A stretch of DNA of 64,000 nucleotides from Pseudomonas frederiksbergensis (GCF_003732665.1 NZ_MOBP01000022.1:1-64000); one strand, 5' to 3'. Numbered from the stretch's first letter, positions 27,854-36,217 are shown. Translations and numbers: made by a program. The notes: generated from the sequence alone by a model not told the origin.

Positions 27854-28255
27854 TTACTGCCCCGGCACCGGGCAACTCAAATCCCCTTCCTCACACTTCA
27901 AATAATTCTTGAACGCCTCGACCCGCGCCTTGGTCAGGCTGGTGGTGCAGTTGCTATAGATCAGCGGATACACACTCCCGCCATCCACCCCGGAGGCCGA
28001 AAACTTGCACTCCGCATCCCGAAACGCCACCCAACTCCGTTGCGCACTGACCAGCAGCTTCTTCGCATCGGGACTGTCCTTCAAGCGTTGGGTGATCTGC
28101 TGATACAGCGTATTCAGCTCTTTATCCGCAGTCTTGTATTGCTGGCCGGCGCACTGATTCATATCGCCCTGGGTCGTGGCATTGTCACAGTCCACGGCGT
28201 GAGCGGCGGTGATAAACAGCAGCGGCGTCAGCGCCAGGAGAAAGCGTGGGTGCAT
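27854..28255 (-). CDS. LprI/DUF1311 family periplasmic protein
   Basis: A 133-aa secreted protein. The signal peptide MHPRFLLALTPLLFITAAHA is followed by the DUF1311 pattern DCDNATTQGDMNQCAGQQYKTADKELNTLY, then AQRSWVAFRDAECKF and a C-terminal pair of cysteines. The family includes the mycobacterial lysozyme inhibitor LprI, but most members have no assigned role. Six to eight cysteines suggest disulfides. It converges on qhpB and is probably monocistronic. Confidence 0.85.
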   Translation of the reverse strand: MHPRFLLALTPLLFITAAHAVDCDNATTQGDMNQCAGQQYKTADKELNTLYQQITQRLKDSPDAKKLLVSAQRSWVAFRDAECKFSASGVDGGSVYPLIYSNCTTSLTKARVEAFKNYLKCEEGDLSCPVPGQ

Positions 28256-28322
28256 GGGGGATTCTCGTGGTGAGGTTGGAAAGTGAAGGGCAGTGTAGCG
28301 AATCTACGACTCACCACTCACC

Positions 28323-28413
28323 CTGTGGGAGCGGGCTTGCTCGCGAAAGCGGTGTGTCAGGCTGCATTACTGTCGACTGACACGCCCTCTTCGCGAGCAA
28401 GCCCGCTCCCACA
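28323..28413. repeat. REPIN
   Basis: An inverted REP pair with a 42-base spacer (GCGGTGTGTCAGGCTGCATT...), between two minus-strand genes. Confidence 0.9.
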
Positions 28414-28442
28414 GGGATTTGTGCAGTCTGGTGAATGGTGGT

Positions 28443-29369
28443 TCATGGCGATTCTCCGGTAGAGCCCGATGCTGCGTGAAACAAGTCTTGAGCCATGGCG
28501 TCGATATCATCGCCCTGATGCAATTTCGTCAGCCAACTCGGGGGAATTCCTTGCACCCCATAATAGGCTCCGGCCAGCTGCCCAACGATGGCAGCGGTCG
28601 TATCAGCATCGTCGCCCAGATTGGCGGCTTCCAGGATGGCCGTTTCAAAACTGTCCGTATGTTGAAAACACCACAATGCCGCTTCCAGCGAAGCGACGCA
28701 GTAACCAGAGCCACGGATATCGTTTTTTGACTTGCCCAGATAGTCGCCTCGGGCGATGGCTGCGACTTTGGGCTCAACGAATGCCAACTCTGGCAGGCTG
28801 CGTAAATCCACTTTAGGCGCGCCTTGCAATGCTTTGCCAATCAACTCGGCAAACAACTGACAACATTCGATTGCTTCCGGTGCCCCATGGGTGGTCTTGG
28901 AGCTGTCTGCGGCCAATACGCTAATTCGCTCTCGATGGGGAAAGTAATACAGCACCACCGGCACTAGCCTCATCAACGATCCATTGCCGGCGCTGTGCGG
29001 ATCGATAGCGCCGGCAAAAGGTTCGCCGGACTCCTGATAACGGGTCAGGGCATCACGCACGGTCATGCCAATGTCGAAGCATTCTCCGGTTGAGCTCAGA
29101 TAACCCCAATGCCACCAATTGAGGTATCGGGTCATTTGATCGATCGCGTTGAAGCCGTTTTTGGTCAGCAGGCTTTCCGTCAGGCAAAGCGCCATCGATG
29201 TGTCGTCGGTCCATTGTCCCGGCTTCAAGTTGAAGGGGCCGCCACCCACCATGTCAGTCTGGGGCGGGAACGAGCCACGGGGCTGGAATTCGACACTGGT
29301 GCCCACGGCATCACCACAAGCCAGCCCCAGCAGGGCTCCGCGATAACGTTCCAAAAGTGTTGGCTGCAT
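28443..29369 (-). CDS. ADP-ribosylglycohydrolase family protein
   Basis: A 308-aa DraG/ARH-type hydrolase. The metal-binding motifs are in order: GLACGDAVGTSVEF, WTDDTSMALCL, the NGSLMRLVPV segment and the C-terminal GDDADTTAAIVGQLAGAYYG. Members remove ADP-ribose from protein side chains or nucleic acid bases, or hydrolyse related ADP-ribosyl compounds, using two Mg ions. It is not next to a nitrogenase or an ADP-ribosyltransferase gene, so the substrate is open (housekeeping reversal or toxin defence). ATG 29369 is the start. Confidence 0.92.
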   Translation of the reverse strand: MQPTLLERYRGALLGLACGDAVGTSVEFQPRGSFPPQTDMVGGGPFNLKPGQWTDDTSMALCLTESLLTKNGFNAIDQMTRYLNWWHWGYLSSTGECFDIGMTVRDALTRYQESGEPFAGAIDPHSAGNGSLMRLVPVVLYYFPHRERISVLAADSSKTTHGAPEAIECCQLFAELIGKALQGAPKVDLRSLPELAFVEPKVAAIARGDYLGKSKNDIRGSGYCVASLEAALWCFQHTDSFETAILEAANLGDDADTTAAIVGQLAGAYYGVQGIPPSWLTKLHQGDDIDAMAQDLFHAASGSTGESP

Positions 29370-29566
29370 GAATCTTCCTTGTCTGGGTCCACTTCGCTGC
29401 GAACGTTAGCAGTTTTGGCTGGCTGACTCTTGTTCCTGATCCAGAACTCATGATCTGAAATACGGCCTGATATTTCAGGCTATGTTGATAGTCGCACTGG
29501 CTTGATACAACTTTAGGGTTGGTCTTGTGGTCTTACAGGCCTACTGTTCAGTACAGGAGGTGACTT

Positions 29567-30055
29567 ATGAATCCAGCATCAGATCGCATCGAAAGAAAGA
29601 TTTTGCTCAAGGCGCCGCGTACGCATGTGTGGCGCGTGTTGGCTAATGCCGAGGCGTTTGGCCAGTGGTTTGGCGTGGCGCTGGAGGGCAAGCGCTTTGT
29701 CGCCGGTGAATGGACCCAGGGGCAGATTACCTATCCGGGTTATGAGCACTTGCTGTGGAATGTCCTGGTGGAGCGGGTCGAGCCGGAGCGGGTGTTTTCG
29801 TTTCGCTGGCATCCGTATGCCGTGGAGCCTCACATCGACTACTCCCAGGAACCCACCACCCTGGTGCTGTTCGAACTCGAAGACATGGATGACGGCACCT
29901 TGCTCAAGGTCACCGAGTCTGGTTTCGATCACATTCCCCAAGAGCGCAGGCTCAAGGCATTCCGCATGGACAGCCGGGGTTGGGATGAACAGATGAACAA
30001 TATCGAAGAGTTTTTGAAGACCAGCGCCAAGGCCCGCGAACATCAAGGGGAGTAA
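29567..30055 (+). CDS. SRPBCC/AHSA1-family protein
   Basis: A 162-aa START-like helix-grip protein. The AHSA1 pattern is visible: RIERKILLKAPRTHVWRVLANAEAFGQWFGV, then GGEWTQG-like GEWTQGQITYPGY, VERVEPERVFSFRWHPY, and a C-terminal helix with GWDEQMNNIEEFLK. Such proteins bind hydrophobic ligands or act as stress cochaperones; no specific ligand can be inferred. A strong AGGAGGTGA precedes the ATG. Its TAA is directly followed by the ATG of the phosphotransferase gene, so the two are coupled. Confidence 0.88.
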   Translation: MNPASDRIERKILLKAPRTHVWRVLANAEAFGQWFGVALEGKRFVAGEWTQGQITYPGYEHLLWNVLVERVEPERVFSFRWHPYAVEPHIDYSQEPTTLVLFELEDMDDGTLLKVTESGFDHIPQERRLKAFRMDSRGWDEQMNNIEEFLKTSAKAREHQGE

Positions 30056-30856
30056 ATGTTTGAACCCTGGTTGAAGCGCTGGGCGCTGGTGCCGGACGGC
30101 GAGCCGATGATCACGCCCGGCAGTCGGTTGCTGCCGGTGCGGATGGGGGAAGTACCGGCGATGTTGAAGGTGGCGGTGGATGCCGAAGAGAAGTTCGGCA
30201 ATCTGCTGATGACCTGGTGGGACGGTGAGGGGGCAGCCCAGGTGTTCGCCCATCATGGTGATGGGTTGTTGCTTGAACGTGCCATTGGCCGGCGTTCGTT
30301 GATGAACATGGCGCTCAACGGCCAGGACGACGAAGCCAGCCAGATTCTTTGTGCAGCGGTGGCGCGGTTGCATGCGCCGCGCCCGTCGCCCTTGCCGCCG
30401 CTGGTGCCGTTGGCGCAATGGTTCAAATCGTTACGCTTGGCAGCCGCGCAGCACGGCGGCCTCTATTCCCTGAGTCTTAGCACCGCTGAAGCCTTGCTGG
30501 CCGAGCCACAAGATGTGGTTGTGCTGCACGGCGACATCCATCACGAAAACATTCTGGATTTCGGCCCGCGAGGCTGGCTGGCCATCGACCCCAAACGGGT
30601 GATCGGCGAGCGCGGTTTCGATTACGCCAACCTGATTTGCAACCCGGAACTGCCCACGGCGACGGATCCACTGCGTTTTGCGCGACAAATCAAGGTCGTG
30701 GCGAAAGCGGCAGGGCTTGAGCGCCGGCGTTTGCTGCAATGGGTGCTGGCGTTTGCAGGATTGTCGGCGGCGTGGTTTCTGGAGGATGGCGACACCCTGG
30801 CAGCCGAAGGTCAGCTGCAGGTCGCTAAACTCGCGGCTTGCAGGCTGAATGCCTGA
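30056..30856 (+). CDS. Aminoglycoside phosphotransferase-like kinase, APH(6)/StrB family
   Basis: A 266-aa small-molecule kinase. The catalytic loop HGDIHHENILDFGPRGWLAIDPK matches the APH Hx(D)xxxxN pattern with the following metal-binding Asp, and GERGFDYANLICNP resembles the streptomycin 6-kinase group. Close relatives are common in Pseudomonas chromosomes, so the true substrate may be a metabolite rather than an antibiotic. It starts immediately after the SRPBCC gene's stop codon. Resistance is possible but cannot be claimed. Confidence 0.85.
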   Translation: MFEPWLKRWALVPDGEPMITPGSRLLPVRMGEVPAMLKVAVDAEEKFGNLLMTWWDGEGAAQVFAHHGDGLLLERAIGRRSLMNMALNGQDDEASQILCAAVARLHAPRPSPLPPLVPLAQWFKSLRLAAAQHGGLYSLSLSTAEALLAEPQDVVVLHGDIHHENILDFGPRGWLAIDPKRVIGERGFDYANLICNPELPTATDPLRFARQIKVVAKAAGLERRRLLQWVLAFAGLSAAWFLEDGDTLAAEGQLQVAKLAACRLNA

Positions 30857-30957
30857 GGTGACTAAGGGTTTTCGGAAGGGGCGGTATAGCGAATGTCTTA
30901 CACGCGGTAGTAGCTATGTCGTCTATTGCACATTGGATCCGAAGCGTAATCTAGCCT

Positions 30958-31075
30958 CATCAACTGAAGCACAGGGAGTGCTCAGGATCACGGATGATCG
31001 ACCATAAGCAAGGATTCGCTGCCGACAGGGAGTCGTAATGGTCTTGGGAAAAACCCGCTTCGGCGGGTTTTTTTT
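30958..31075 (+). ncRNA. rsmX: RsmX-type regulatory sRNA, copy 1
   Basis: About 118 nt. Three consecutive hairpins display GGA in the loop: AGCAC-AGGGA-GTGCT, GATC-ACGGAT-GATC and CGAC-AGGGA-GTCG. Single-stranded GGA also occurs in AGGATC and AAGGATTC. It ends in a terminator AACCCGC-TTCG-GCGGGTT plus eight T. This is the architecture of GacA-controlled Rsm sRNAs, which sequester the translational repressors RsmA/RsmE. A TAATCT -10 box at 30947-30952 fits a start near 30958, and a CTTACA half-site at 30897-30902 resembles the GacA upstream element. Confidence 0.82.
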
Positions 31076-31076
31076 C
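31051..31076 (+). terminator. Rho-independent terminator of rsmX copy 1
   Basis: AACCCGC and GCGGGTT pair around a TTCG tetraloop, followed by a run of T. Confidence 0.92.
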
Positions 31077-31100
31077 GTCTGTCGAAAATGGGTTGGCTTT

Positions 31101-31463
31101 GTGGGGCGGGCTTGCTCGCGACAGCGGTGGTTCAGTGACATTGATGCGGGATGTGCCGCCGTATTCGCGAGCAAGCCCGCTCCCACAATAGATCTCTGCC
31201 ACGCCCAAATATCGCGCCGAACCGAAATCCCCCTGTGGGAGCGGGCTTGCTGGCGAAGAGGCCATCCCATGCAAAATGGATGTTGGCTGACCCACCGCTT
31301 TCGCGAGCAGGCTCGCTCCCACAGTAAATCGCTGCCATCCCCAAATACCGCGCCGAACCCAAATCCCCTGTAGGAGCAAGGCTTGCCCGCGAAGAGGCCC
31401 TCACATCCAACATCAATGCCGACTGACCCACCGCTTTCGCGAGCAAGCCCGCTCCCACAGTAA
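31101..31463. repeat. 136-bp tandem repeat array built from REP elements
   Basis: REP palindromes in alternating orientation occur at about 31101, 31163, 31233, 31299, 31368 and 31435. A unit that starts in the REP and continues with TAAATCGCTGCCATCCCCAA and CCGCGCCGAACCCAAATCCC appears at 31189 (diverged), 31325 and 31461, an exact 136-base step. The last two copies are almost identical over the shared part. This is a tandemly amplified REPIN cluster, not a CRISPR: units are long, abutting and contain the palindromes. Confidence 0.85.
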
Positions 31464-31595
31464 ATCGCTGCCATCCCCAAATACCGCGCCGAACCCAAAT
31501 CCCACAGGGAAAAGCGGCCACCAATGGTCAATCGCTTACACGCACTCGCGGGTATGTCGTCTGTTTAAGCTTCGGCGATGCGCCTATTCTGGATC

Positions 31596-31709
31596 CATCA
31601 ACTGAAGCACAGGGAGTGCTCAGGATCACGGATGATCGACCATTAGCCAGGAAGGCTGCCGACAGGATGTCGCAATGGTCTTGAGAAACCCGCTTCGGCG
31701 GGTTTTTTT
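31596..31709 (+). ncRNA. rsmX: RsmX-type regulatory sRNA, copy 2
   Basis: About 114 nt. The first 50 bases match copy 1 exactly, from CATCAACTGAAGCACAGGGA through GATCGACCAT. The rest has diverged while keeping the structure: the third hairpin is GACA-GGA-TGTC instead of CGAC-AGGGA-GTCG, and GGA recurs in CCAGGAAGG. The terminator AACCCGC-TTCG-GCGGGTT plus T7 is conserved. Upstream, CTTACACGC (31535) and TATGTCGTCT are shared with copy 1, and TATTCT (31585-31590) is a likely -10 box. Confidence 0.82.
31686..31709 (+). terminator. Rho-independent terminator of rsmX copy 2
   Basis: The same GC-rich stem with TTCG loop as copy 1, followed by seven T. Confidence 0.92.
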
Positions 31710-31984
31710 ATGCCCGAAAGAATATCGCCTGCGATGTCGCGCTAATCATTACAACGCTCTCGTGCAGGAATTCACCTGGAATACTTCCCGTCCCTCCCTA
31801 TGCCGACCATAGAAGTTCTTCGGAAACGATCCTATGGGGTAACAACACGGTATCGTCCCTAAAGACAAGTGTTTGGCCTGCAAAGATACTAGAACTGTCA
31901 TTTATAACAGCTTAGCAGGCAACGATTTGCTTGATTCACTGGTAACCCATGTCCAATCGGACATCGTTTATCAGGAGAACAATT

Positions 31985-33379
31985 ATGGAAAACAAACTGC
32001 AACCAGTGTCGGCCGGTACGCTCGACCCTTCTTTCGGTAAACAAGGCGTACTGGAGTTCCCGGTTCCGGCGATTTCAGCGCTCGAACCCTTGGCCATTCT
32101 TAATCTTCCAAATAATAAGTTGTTGGTAGCGCTATCGTTGGTATCGGAGGAGGGAGGTATCGCGATAGCACGACTTCATGAGAACGGGACGTTTGATCTT
32201 GAGTTTGGCGAGAACAAACACGGGTTCGTGGAGGTGCTATTTGATGGACTACATGAGTCTACTGTATGGGGTCTGACACCATTGGCCGATGGTGGCTGGC
32301 TGGTCCTCGGTCAGTATTCAAAGCTGCCCGCTGAACCGGGTTTTCCCATGGATGGCGGCTTGTTTCTGGTCCGGCAACGTGCGGATGGTAGTCTGGATGC
32401 ATCATTCGGCCAAAATGGCATCCAGCTACTCAGCTATTTCACTATTGGATATCCTGAAGGAAAGAGTGCTGGCAGCATCCGTCCCGCCGCAAAAATCTTC
32501 AACGCAGCCAATCAAGTCACCAGTGGAGTCGGGGTGGTTGAACAACCCGACGGCAAAATTGTGTTGGCCACGAACACTACCAATACAGCGGCACCAATAG
32601 GCATGTCAGGAGTTGTATTACGACTCAATTTGGACGGTTCCTACGACAAGACTTTCAACAAAACCGGCTATGCAACTATCAAGCTAGCAGGCATCAATCA
32701 TTCCTGGAGCGAAGCAAGAGGGGTTGCCGTTCAGGCGGATGGTCGGGTGCTGGTGTGTGGACACTTTGCCAGAAAAGATTTCTCACCCCTCCATGCCTTT
32801 GTCACTCGTTTAACCTCTGAAGGTCGCGTTGATACGGACTTTAACAACGGCCAGGCAGTGACGGTTTTTGAGCCGAAATTTTACTGGCATACGTTTAATG
32901 CCATTACCGTGAGGGAAAGTGACGGCATGATTGTGGCGGTTGGCGAAGCTCGTCGCTCAGAGTACCGTAAAGCCGATGGATTAATCGTCGCATTGAATCC
33001 CAGCGGATCTTTCAATCTGATATTCAATGATGGCAAACCCTTGTTTTCTGATCCGCATCACAACGGTGTTCTGTGGAGGGGCTGTAGAGTACAAAAGAAC
33101 GGGGCGCTGATTGTCGTCGGAATAACGGGAAACGGTTATGTAGGTGAGGAGCTTTCAGCCATCACGGCTCGATATCTTTCAAACGGCACCCTGGATCGAG
33201 ACTTCAACGGCGGTCAGGGTTATACCGTTTACCTTTCGGATCAAGGGTTCACCGCAACGAAAGGTATGGCGTTGTATGAGGATGGCCGGATCACTGTTAA
33301 CGGTATTTCGCGCAGATTTTTAGACGATAGTCCTTTACCAATAGGGGCGGGTGGCTGGGTGGTGCGTTATCTGGCATGA
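31985..33379 (+). CDS. Delta-60 repeat protein (beta-propeller-like)
   Basis: A 464-aa protein with seven recognisable delta-60 repeats of the form GxLDxxFGxxG: GTLDPSFGKQG, GTFDLEFGENK, GSLDASFGQNG, GSYDKTFNKTG, GRVDTDFNNGQ, GSFNLIFNDGK and GTLDRDFNGGQ. Seven repeats at roughly 55-70 residue spacing suggest a propeller. No signal peptide is evident. AGGAGA precedes the ATG at 31985; a longer frame starting at 31949 has no ribosome site. Codon usage is AT-richer than the neighbours, suggesting acquisition. The function is unknown. Confidence 0.85.
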   Translation: MENKLQPVSAGTLDPSFGKQGVLEFPVPAISALEPLAILNLPNNKLLVALSLVSEEGGIAIARLHENGTFDLEFGENKHGFVEVLFDGLHESTVWGLTPLADGGWLVLGQYSKLPAEPGFPMDGGLFLVRQRADGSLDASFGQNGIQLLSYFTIGYPEGKSAGSIRPAAKIFNAANQVTSGVGVVEQPDGKIVLATNTTNTAAPIGMSGVVLRLNLDGSYDKTFNKTGYATIKLAGINHSWSEARGVAVQADGRVLVCGHFARKDFSPLHAFVTRLTSEGRVDTDFNNGQAVTVFEPKFYWHTFNAITVRESDGMIVAVGEARRSEYRKADGLIVALNPSGSFNLIFNDGKPLFSDPHHNGVLWRGCRVQKNGALIVVGITGNGYVGEELSAITARYLSNGTLDRDFNGGQGYTVYLSDQGFTATKGMALYEDGRITVNGISRRFLDDSPLPIGAGGWVVRYLA

Positions 33380-33442
33380 AACACTTGCCTGACTAGCATT
33401 GGAACCCTTCGCGGTGACGATAGTGGTCTTGCTGTTATATAA

Positions 33443-33463
33443 AAGGGACGCACTGCGTCCCTT
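33443..33463 (-). terminator. Terminator downstream of inhA
   Basis: AAGGGACGCA and TGCGTCCCTT form a 10-bp stem. On the minus strand it is followed by TTTTATAT, so it would end the isonitrile hydratase transcript; on the plus strand there is no U-run, but the hairpin may still protect the delta-60 mRNA. Confidence 0.65.
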
Positions 33464-33533
33464 CCCAAGTCCGATTAAAGCATGCCCGCGCGTAAGCGTA
33501 GACATGACCATCAACTAGCAAGAAGGCCGGAGA

Positions 33534-34217
33534 CTATCCAAATAACTTGGCGGCGGCTCGCTCGACTATCAGCTTGCGCTGCACATACGATGGCGCCGCT
33601 CGCCGTTGTGCTTCATCCACGATGCTCTGCGGCGCGGTTTCCGGGCTGCCGGACTGAAACGGTGGCGACGGGGCGTATTCCAGTTGCAGTTGAATCACTT
33701 GCGCAATGTCCTTATCGAACAACTCCGCAGCCAACGTCAGCGCGAAGTCGATGCCCGCCGTGATCCCGCCACCGGTAAACAGATTACCGTCGCGTACCAC
33801 CCGATCCTTCACCGGGATCGCCCCCAGGGGCGCGAGCAAATCGTGGTAAGCCCAGTGCGTGGTGGCGCGTTTGCCTTGCAACAGGCCAGCCGCACCCAAC
33901 ACCAGTGAGCCGGTGCACACCGATGTCACGTAACGGGCGTTGGCCGCCTGAGCCTTGATAAAAGCCAGGGTGACTTCATCTTCCATTAACGGCCCGACAC
34001 CGCTGCCGCCGGGAATGCAGATCACGTCCAGCGCCGGGCAATCGTCGAACGTGGTGGTCGGTTTCAGCACCAGCCCAGTGCTGGCGGTGACTGGCACCAG
34101 GTCCTTCCAGATCAGATGCACCTTCACGTCTGGCAGCGAGGCCAGTACGTCATAGGGGCCGGTCAGGTCCAGTTGTTGAACCTGTGGAAACAACAGAAAA
34201 CCGATCTGCAACGTCAT
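33534..34217 (-). CDS. inhA: Isonitrile hydratase (DJ-1/PfpI superfamily)
   Basis: A 227-aa enzyme that hydrates isonitriles to N-substituted formamides. It matches my memory of Pseudomonas putida InhA along its length: the opening LQIGFLLFPQVQQLDLTGPY, the catalytic elbow SVC101-T102-G with the nucleophilic Cys, GKRATTHWAYHDLL and FTGGGITAGIDFAL. The start is ATG 34217 behind AGGAGATAA; the longer frame to 34601 overlaps the divergent regulator and is rejected. The divergent gene at 34308 encodes a regulator with a related DJ-1 domain and is the likely controller. Confidence 0.93.
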   Translation of the reverse strand: MTLQIGFLLFPQVQQLDLTGPYDVLASLPDVKVHLIWKDLVPVTASTGLVLKPTTTFDDCPALDVICIPGGSGVGPLMEDEVTLAFIKAQAANARYVTSVCTGSLVLGAAGLLQGKRATTHWAYHDLLAPLGAIPVKDRVVRDGNLFTGGGITAGIDFALTLAAELFDKDIAQVIQLQLEYAPSPPFQSGSPETAPQSIVDEAQRRAAPSYVQRKLIVERAAAKLFG

Positions 34218-34307
34218 GGCACTTATCTCCTGATGGGGGTGGACGGCTTCACTGTAGGCTCGTAGCATCTGGCGTATCCGCCAATCACCCCACGAATTAC
34301 GCCAATC

Positions 34308-35291
34308 ATGCCCAAACCCATTCATGTACTCGCGTTTGCCAACGTCCAGGTGCTGGACGTCACCGGACCGTTGCAGGTATTCGCCTCGGCCAACGATATC
34401 GCCCGTCAACTGGGTTTGCCAGCGCCCTATGCGCCGTCGGTGATTGCCAGCGGTGGCGGGGCGGTGATGTCGTCGGCGGGGTTGGCGCTGTTGGCGGAAC
34501 CGTTGCCCTCGGGCGGCAGTGACACGTTGATCATCGCCGGCGGTTGGGGCGTTTACTCGGCGTCGGAAGACGCGCGGCTGGTGGCGTGGGTACGCGAACA
34601 CGCGGCGAGTTGTCGTCGGGTTTCCTCGGTGTGCACCGGCGCATTTTTACTGGCGGCCAGTGGCTGGCTTGACGGTCGGCGGGTGGTGACTCACTGGACC
34701 CGTTGCGAGGAACTGGCGCAAAAGCACCCGCGCCTGCAAGTCGAGCCTAACCCGATCTTTATCAACGACGGCCCGGTGTGGACCTCGGCTGGGGTCACCG
34801 CCGGCATCGACCTGGCGCTGGCCATGGTCGAAGAAGACCTTGGCCGTGCCATGGCCCTCGATGTTGCGCGGCATTTGGTGGTGTTTCTGAAGCGTCCGGG
34901 CGGTCAGTCGCAGTTCAGCGTGACCCTGTCGTTGCAACAAGAAGGCAACCGCTTCGACGAACTTCATGTCTGGATCAGCGAAAATCTCACCAAGGATCTC
35001 GGCGTCCCGACCCTGGCCCTGCAAGCCGGTATGAGCGAACGCAGCTTTATCCGTCACTACCGCACCGACACGGGCCAGACCCCGGCCCGGGCGATCGAAC
35101 TGATTCGGGTCGAAACCGCGCGCCGATTGCTCAGCGACACCGGCGTACCGATCAAACGGGTCGCGGTGCAATGCGGGTTTGGCAGCGAAGAAACCCTGCG
35201 CCGCAGTTTCCTGCGAGCCATGGGCGTGACGCCCCAGGCGTATCGCGAGCGCTTCAGCGTCAGCCTTTCAGTAGATCCAGTAATGCCTTGA
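34308..35291 (+). CDS. GlxA-family AraC-type regulator with DJ-1/PfpI-like sensor domain
   Basis: A 327-aa protein. Residues 1-190 form a DJ-1/PfpI-like domain (VLAFANVQVLDVTGPLQVFA, SSVCTGAFLLAASGWLDGRR, TSAGVTAGIDLAL); the C-terminal 100 residues form an AraC double HTH (LGVPTLALQAGMSERSFIRHY, then VAVQCGFGSEETLRRSFLR). The Cys of SVCTG is kept, so a ligand or covalent chemistry is possible. It is divergent from inhA and shares that enzyme's fold, suggesting that it senses the same or a related compound (inference). Its end overlaps the convergent alpha/beta hydrolase gene by 32 bases. Confidence 0.9.
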   Translation: MPKPIHVLAFANVQVLDVTGPLQVFASANDIARQLGLPAPYAPSVIASGGGAVMSSAGLALLAEPLPSGGSDTLIIAGGWGVYSASEDARLVAWVREHAASCRRVSSVCTGAFLLAASGWLDGRRVVTHWTRCEELAQKHPRLQVEPNPIFINDGPVWTSAGVTAGIDLALAMVEEDLGRAMALDVARHLVVFLKRPGGQSQFSVTLSLQQEGNRFDELHVWISENLTKDLGVPTLALQAGMSERSFIRHYRTDTGQTPARAIELIRVETARRLLSDTGVPIKRVAVQCGFGSEETLRRSFLRAMGVTPQAYRERFSVSLSVDPVMP

Positions 35292-36162
35292 TCGTCGCGT
35301 CGGGCGCTTCTTCGGGAATGTTGTGCCCAACGCCTGCCAACACGCGGCGTTCGTAGGGGCCAGTGAAGTGTTCGAGGTCATCGTCGGCCTCCGGCGCCGG
35401 CCCCACACCATCGTCGGCCCCGCACAGGGAAATCGTTGGCACGCTGATCGGTGGTTGCTTGGCCAGCGCTTCCTCCATCCATTCCAGCGCCGGGTCGCCC
35501 GCAACGTACATGAAGCGATGCCGGTAAGAGTGAATCACCACCTCGACGAAATCCGGGTTATCGAAGGCCGGCGCACTCAAGGGATAACGCTCGTCGTTCC
35601 TGGCCCAGGTCGGCGACCACAGGCGCCAGAGCAATTCGCAAAAGGCCCGGCGATTTTGGGTCAAGCCGTCAACACCGCGCTGGGTGTGAAAGTAGAACTG
35701 ATACCAGAGACGATGCTCGGTTTCCGGGGCCCGTGGCCGGATCGAGCCGGGAATATTCTGCAACTTGTAGCCATCGCCGGTGACCAGGCAGCGAACCCGC
35801 TCCGGCCACAACGCCGCCGCGATACACGCCGCGCGACCACCCCAGTCATAGCCGCAAAGCGCGGCTTGGGGGAGGCCGAGGGCGTCCATCAGGTCCAGCA
35901 AATCCTGGGCGAGCGCGGCTTGCTGACCGGAGCGCAGGGTGTCGGGGCTGTTGAAACGGGTCGGGCCGTAGCCGCGCAGGTATGGAACGATGACGCGATA
36001 GCCCTGCGCGGCGAGGGCCGGGGCGATTTCGTCGTAGCCCCTGGGCGAGTAGGGGAAGCCGTGGAGCAGGATGACAGGATCGCCGGTGGTGGGGCCGTGA
36101 TGTTCGTAGGCGATAGTCAGTTGAGGCGTTTCAATGTGTTGAATGACGGGCGATTGGGTCAC
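35260..36162 (-). CDS. Alpha/beta hydrolase, epoxide hydrolase/dehalogenase-like
   Basis: A 300-aa alpha/beta hydrolase. The oxyanion region is LLHGFPYSPRGYD, the nucleophile elbow GYDWGGRAACIAA has Asp rather than Ser, and the late His is in VGHNIPEEAPD. An Asp nucleophile is typical of epoxide hydrolases, haloalkane dehalogenases and fluoroacetate dehalogenases. I favour the GTG at 36162, because AGGAG lies 7 bases before it; ATG codons at 36186 and 36180 are the alternatives. The cap domain is long and Trp-rich (LLWRLWSPTW). It overlaps the GlxA-type gene tail to tail. The substrate is unknown. Confidence 0.85.
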   Translation of the reverse strand: MTQSPVIQHIETPQLTIAYEHHGPTTGDPVILLHGFPYSPRGYDEIAPALAAQGYRVIVPYLRGYGPTRFNSPDTLRSGQQAALAQDLLDLMDALGLPQAALCGYDWGGRAACIAAALWPERVRCLVTGDGYKLQNIPGSIRPRAPETEHRLWYQFYFHTQRGVDGLTQNRRAFCELLWRLWSPTWARNDERYPLSAPAFDNPDFVEVVIHSYRHRFMYVAGDPALEWMEEALAKQPPISVPTISLCGADDGVGPAPEADDDLEHFTGPYERRVLAGVGHNIPEEAPDATIKALLDLLKG

Positions 36163-36217
36163 GACCGAACTCCTGAGCATGGGCATCCGAGCACATTAGC
36201 TGATGAATTGTGTCATC

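Larger units (their letters stand above)
30857..31984. other. 1.1-kb non-coding region with two sRNA genes and a REP array
   Basis: No credible protein gene. It contains two RsmX-like sRNA genes (about 30958 and 31596) and, between them, a 136-bp-period repeat built from REP elements. After the second sRNA, an AT-rich leader for the delta-60 repeat gene follows. Confidence 0.85.

Noticed and set aside
30056..30856. Calling the APH-type kinase a streptomycin resistance gene
   Set aside because: Only the general kinase motifs support this. There is no mobile element or resistance neighbour, and chromosomal relatives are common.
31101..31505. Possible CRISPR array because of evenly spaced repeats
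   Set aside because: The 136-base units abut each other, contain REP palindromes and lack unique spacers; no cas genes are nearby.
30923..31531. Open frames of 110-200 codons in the rsmX/REP region
   Set aside because: They read through REP palindromes and repeat units, giving repeated Arg/Ala-rich peptides without start signals.
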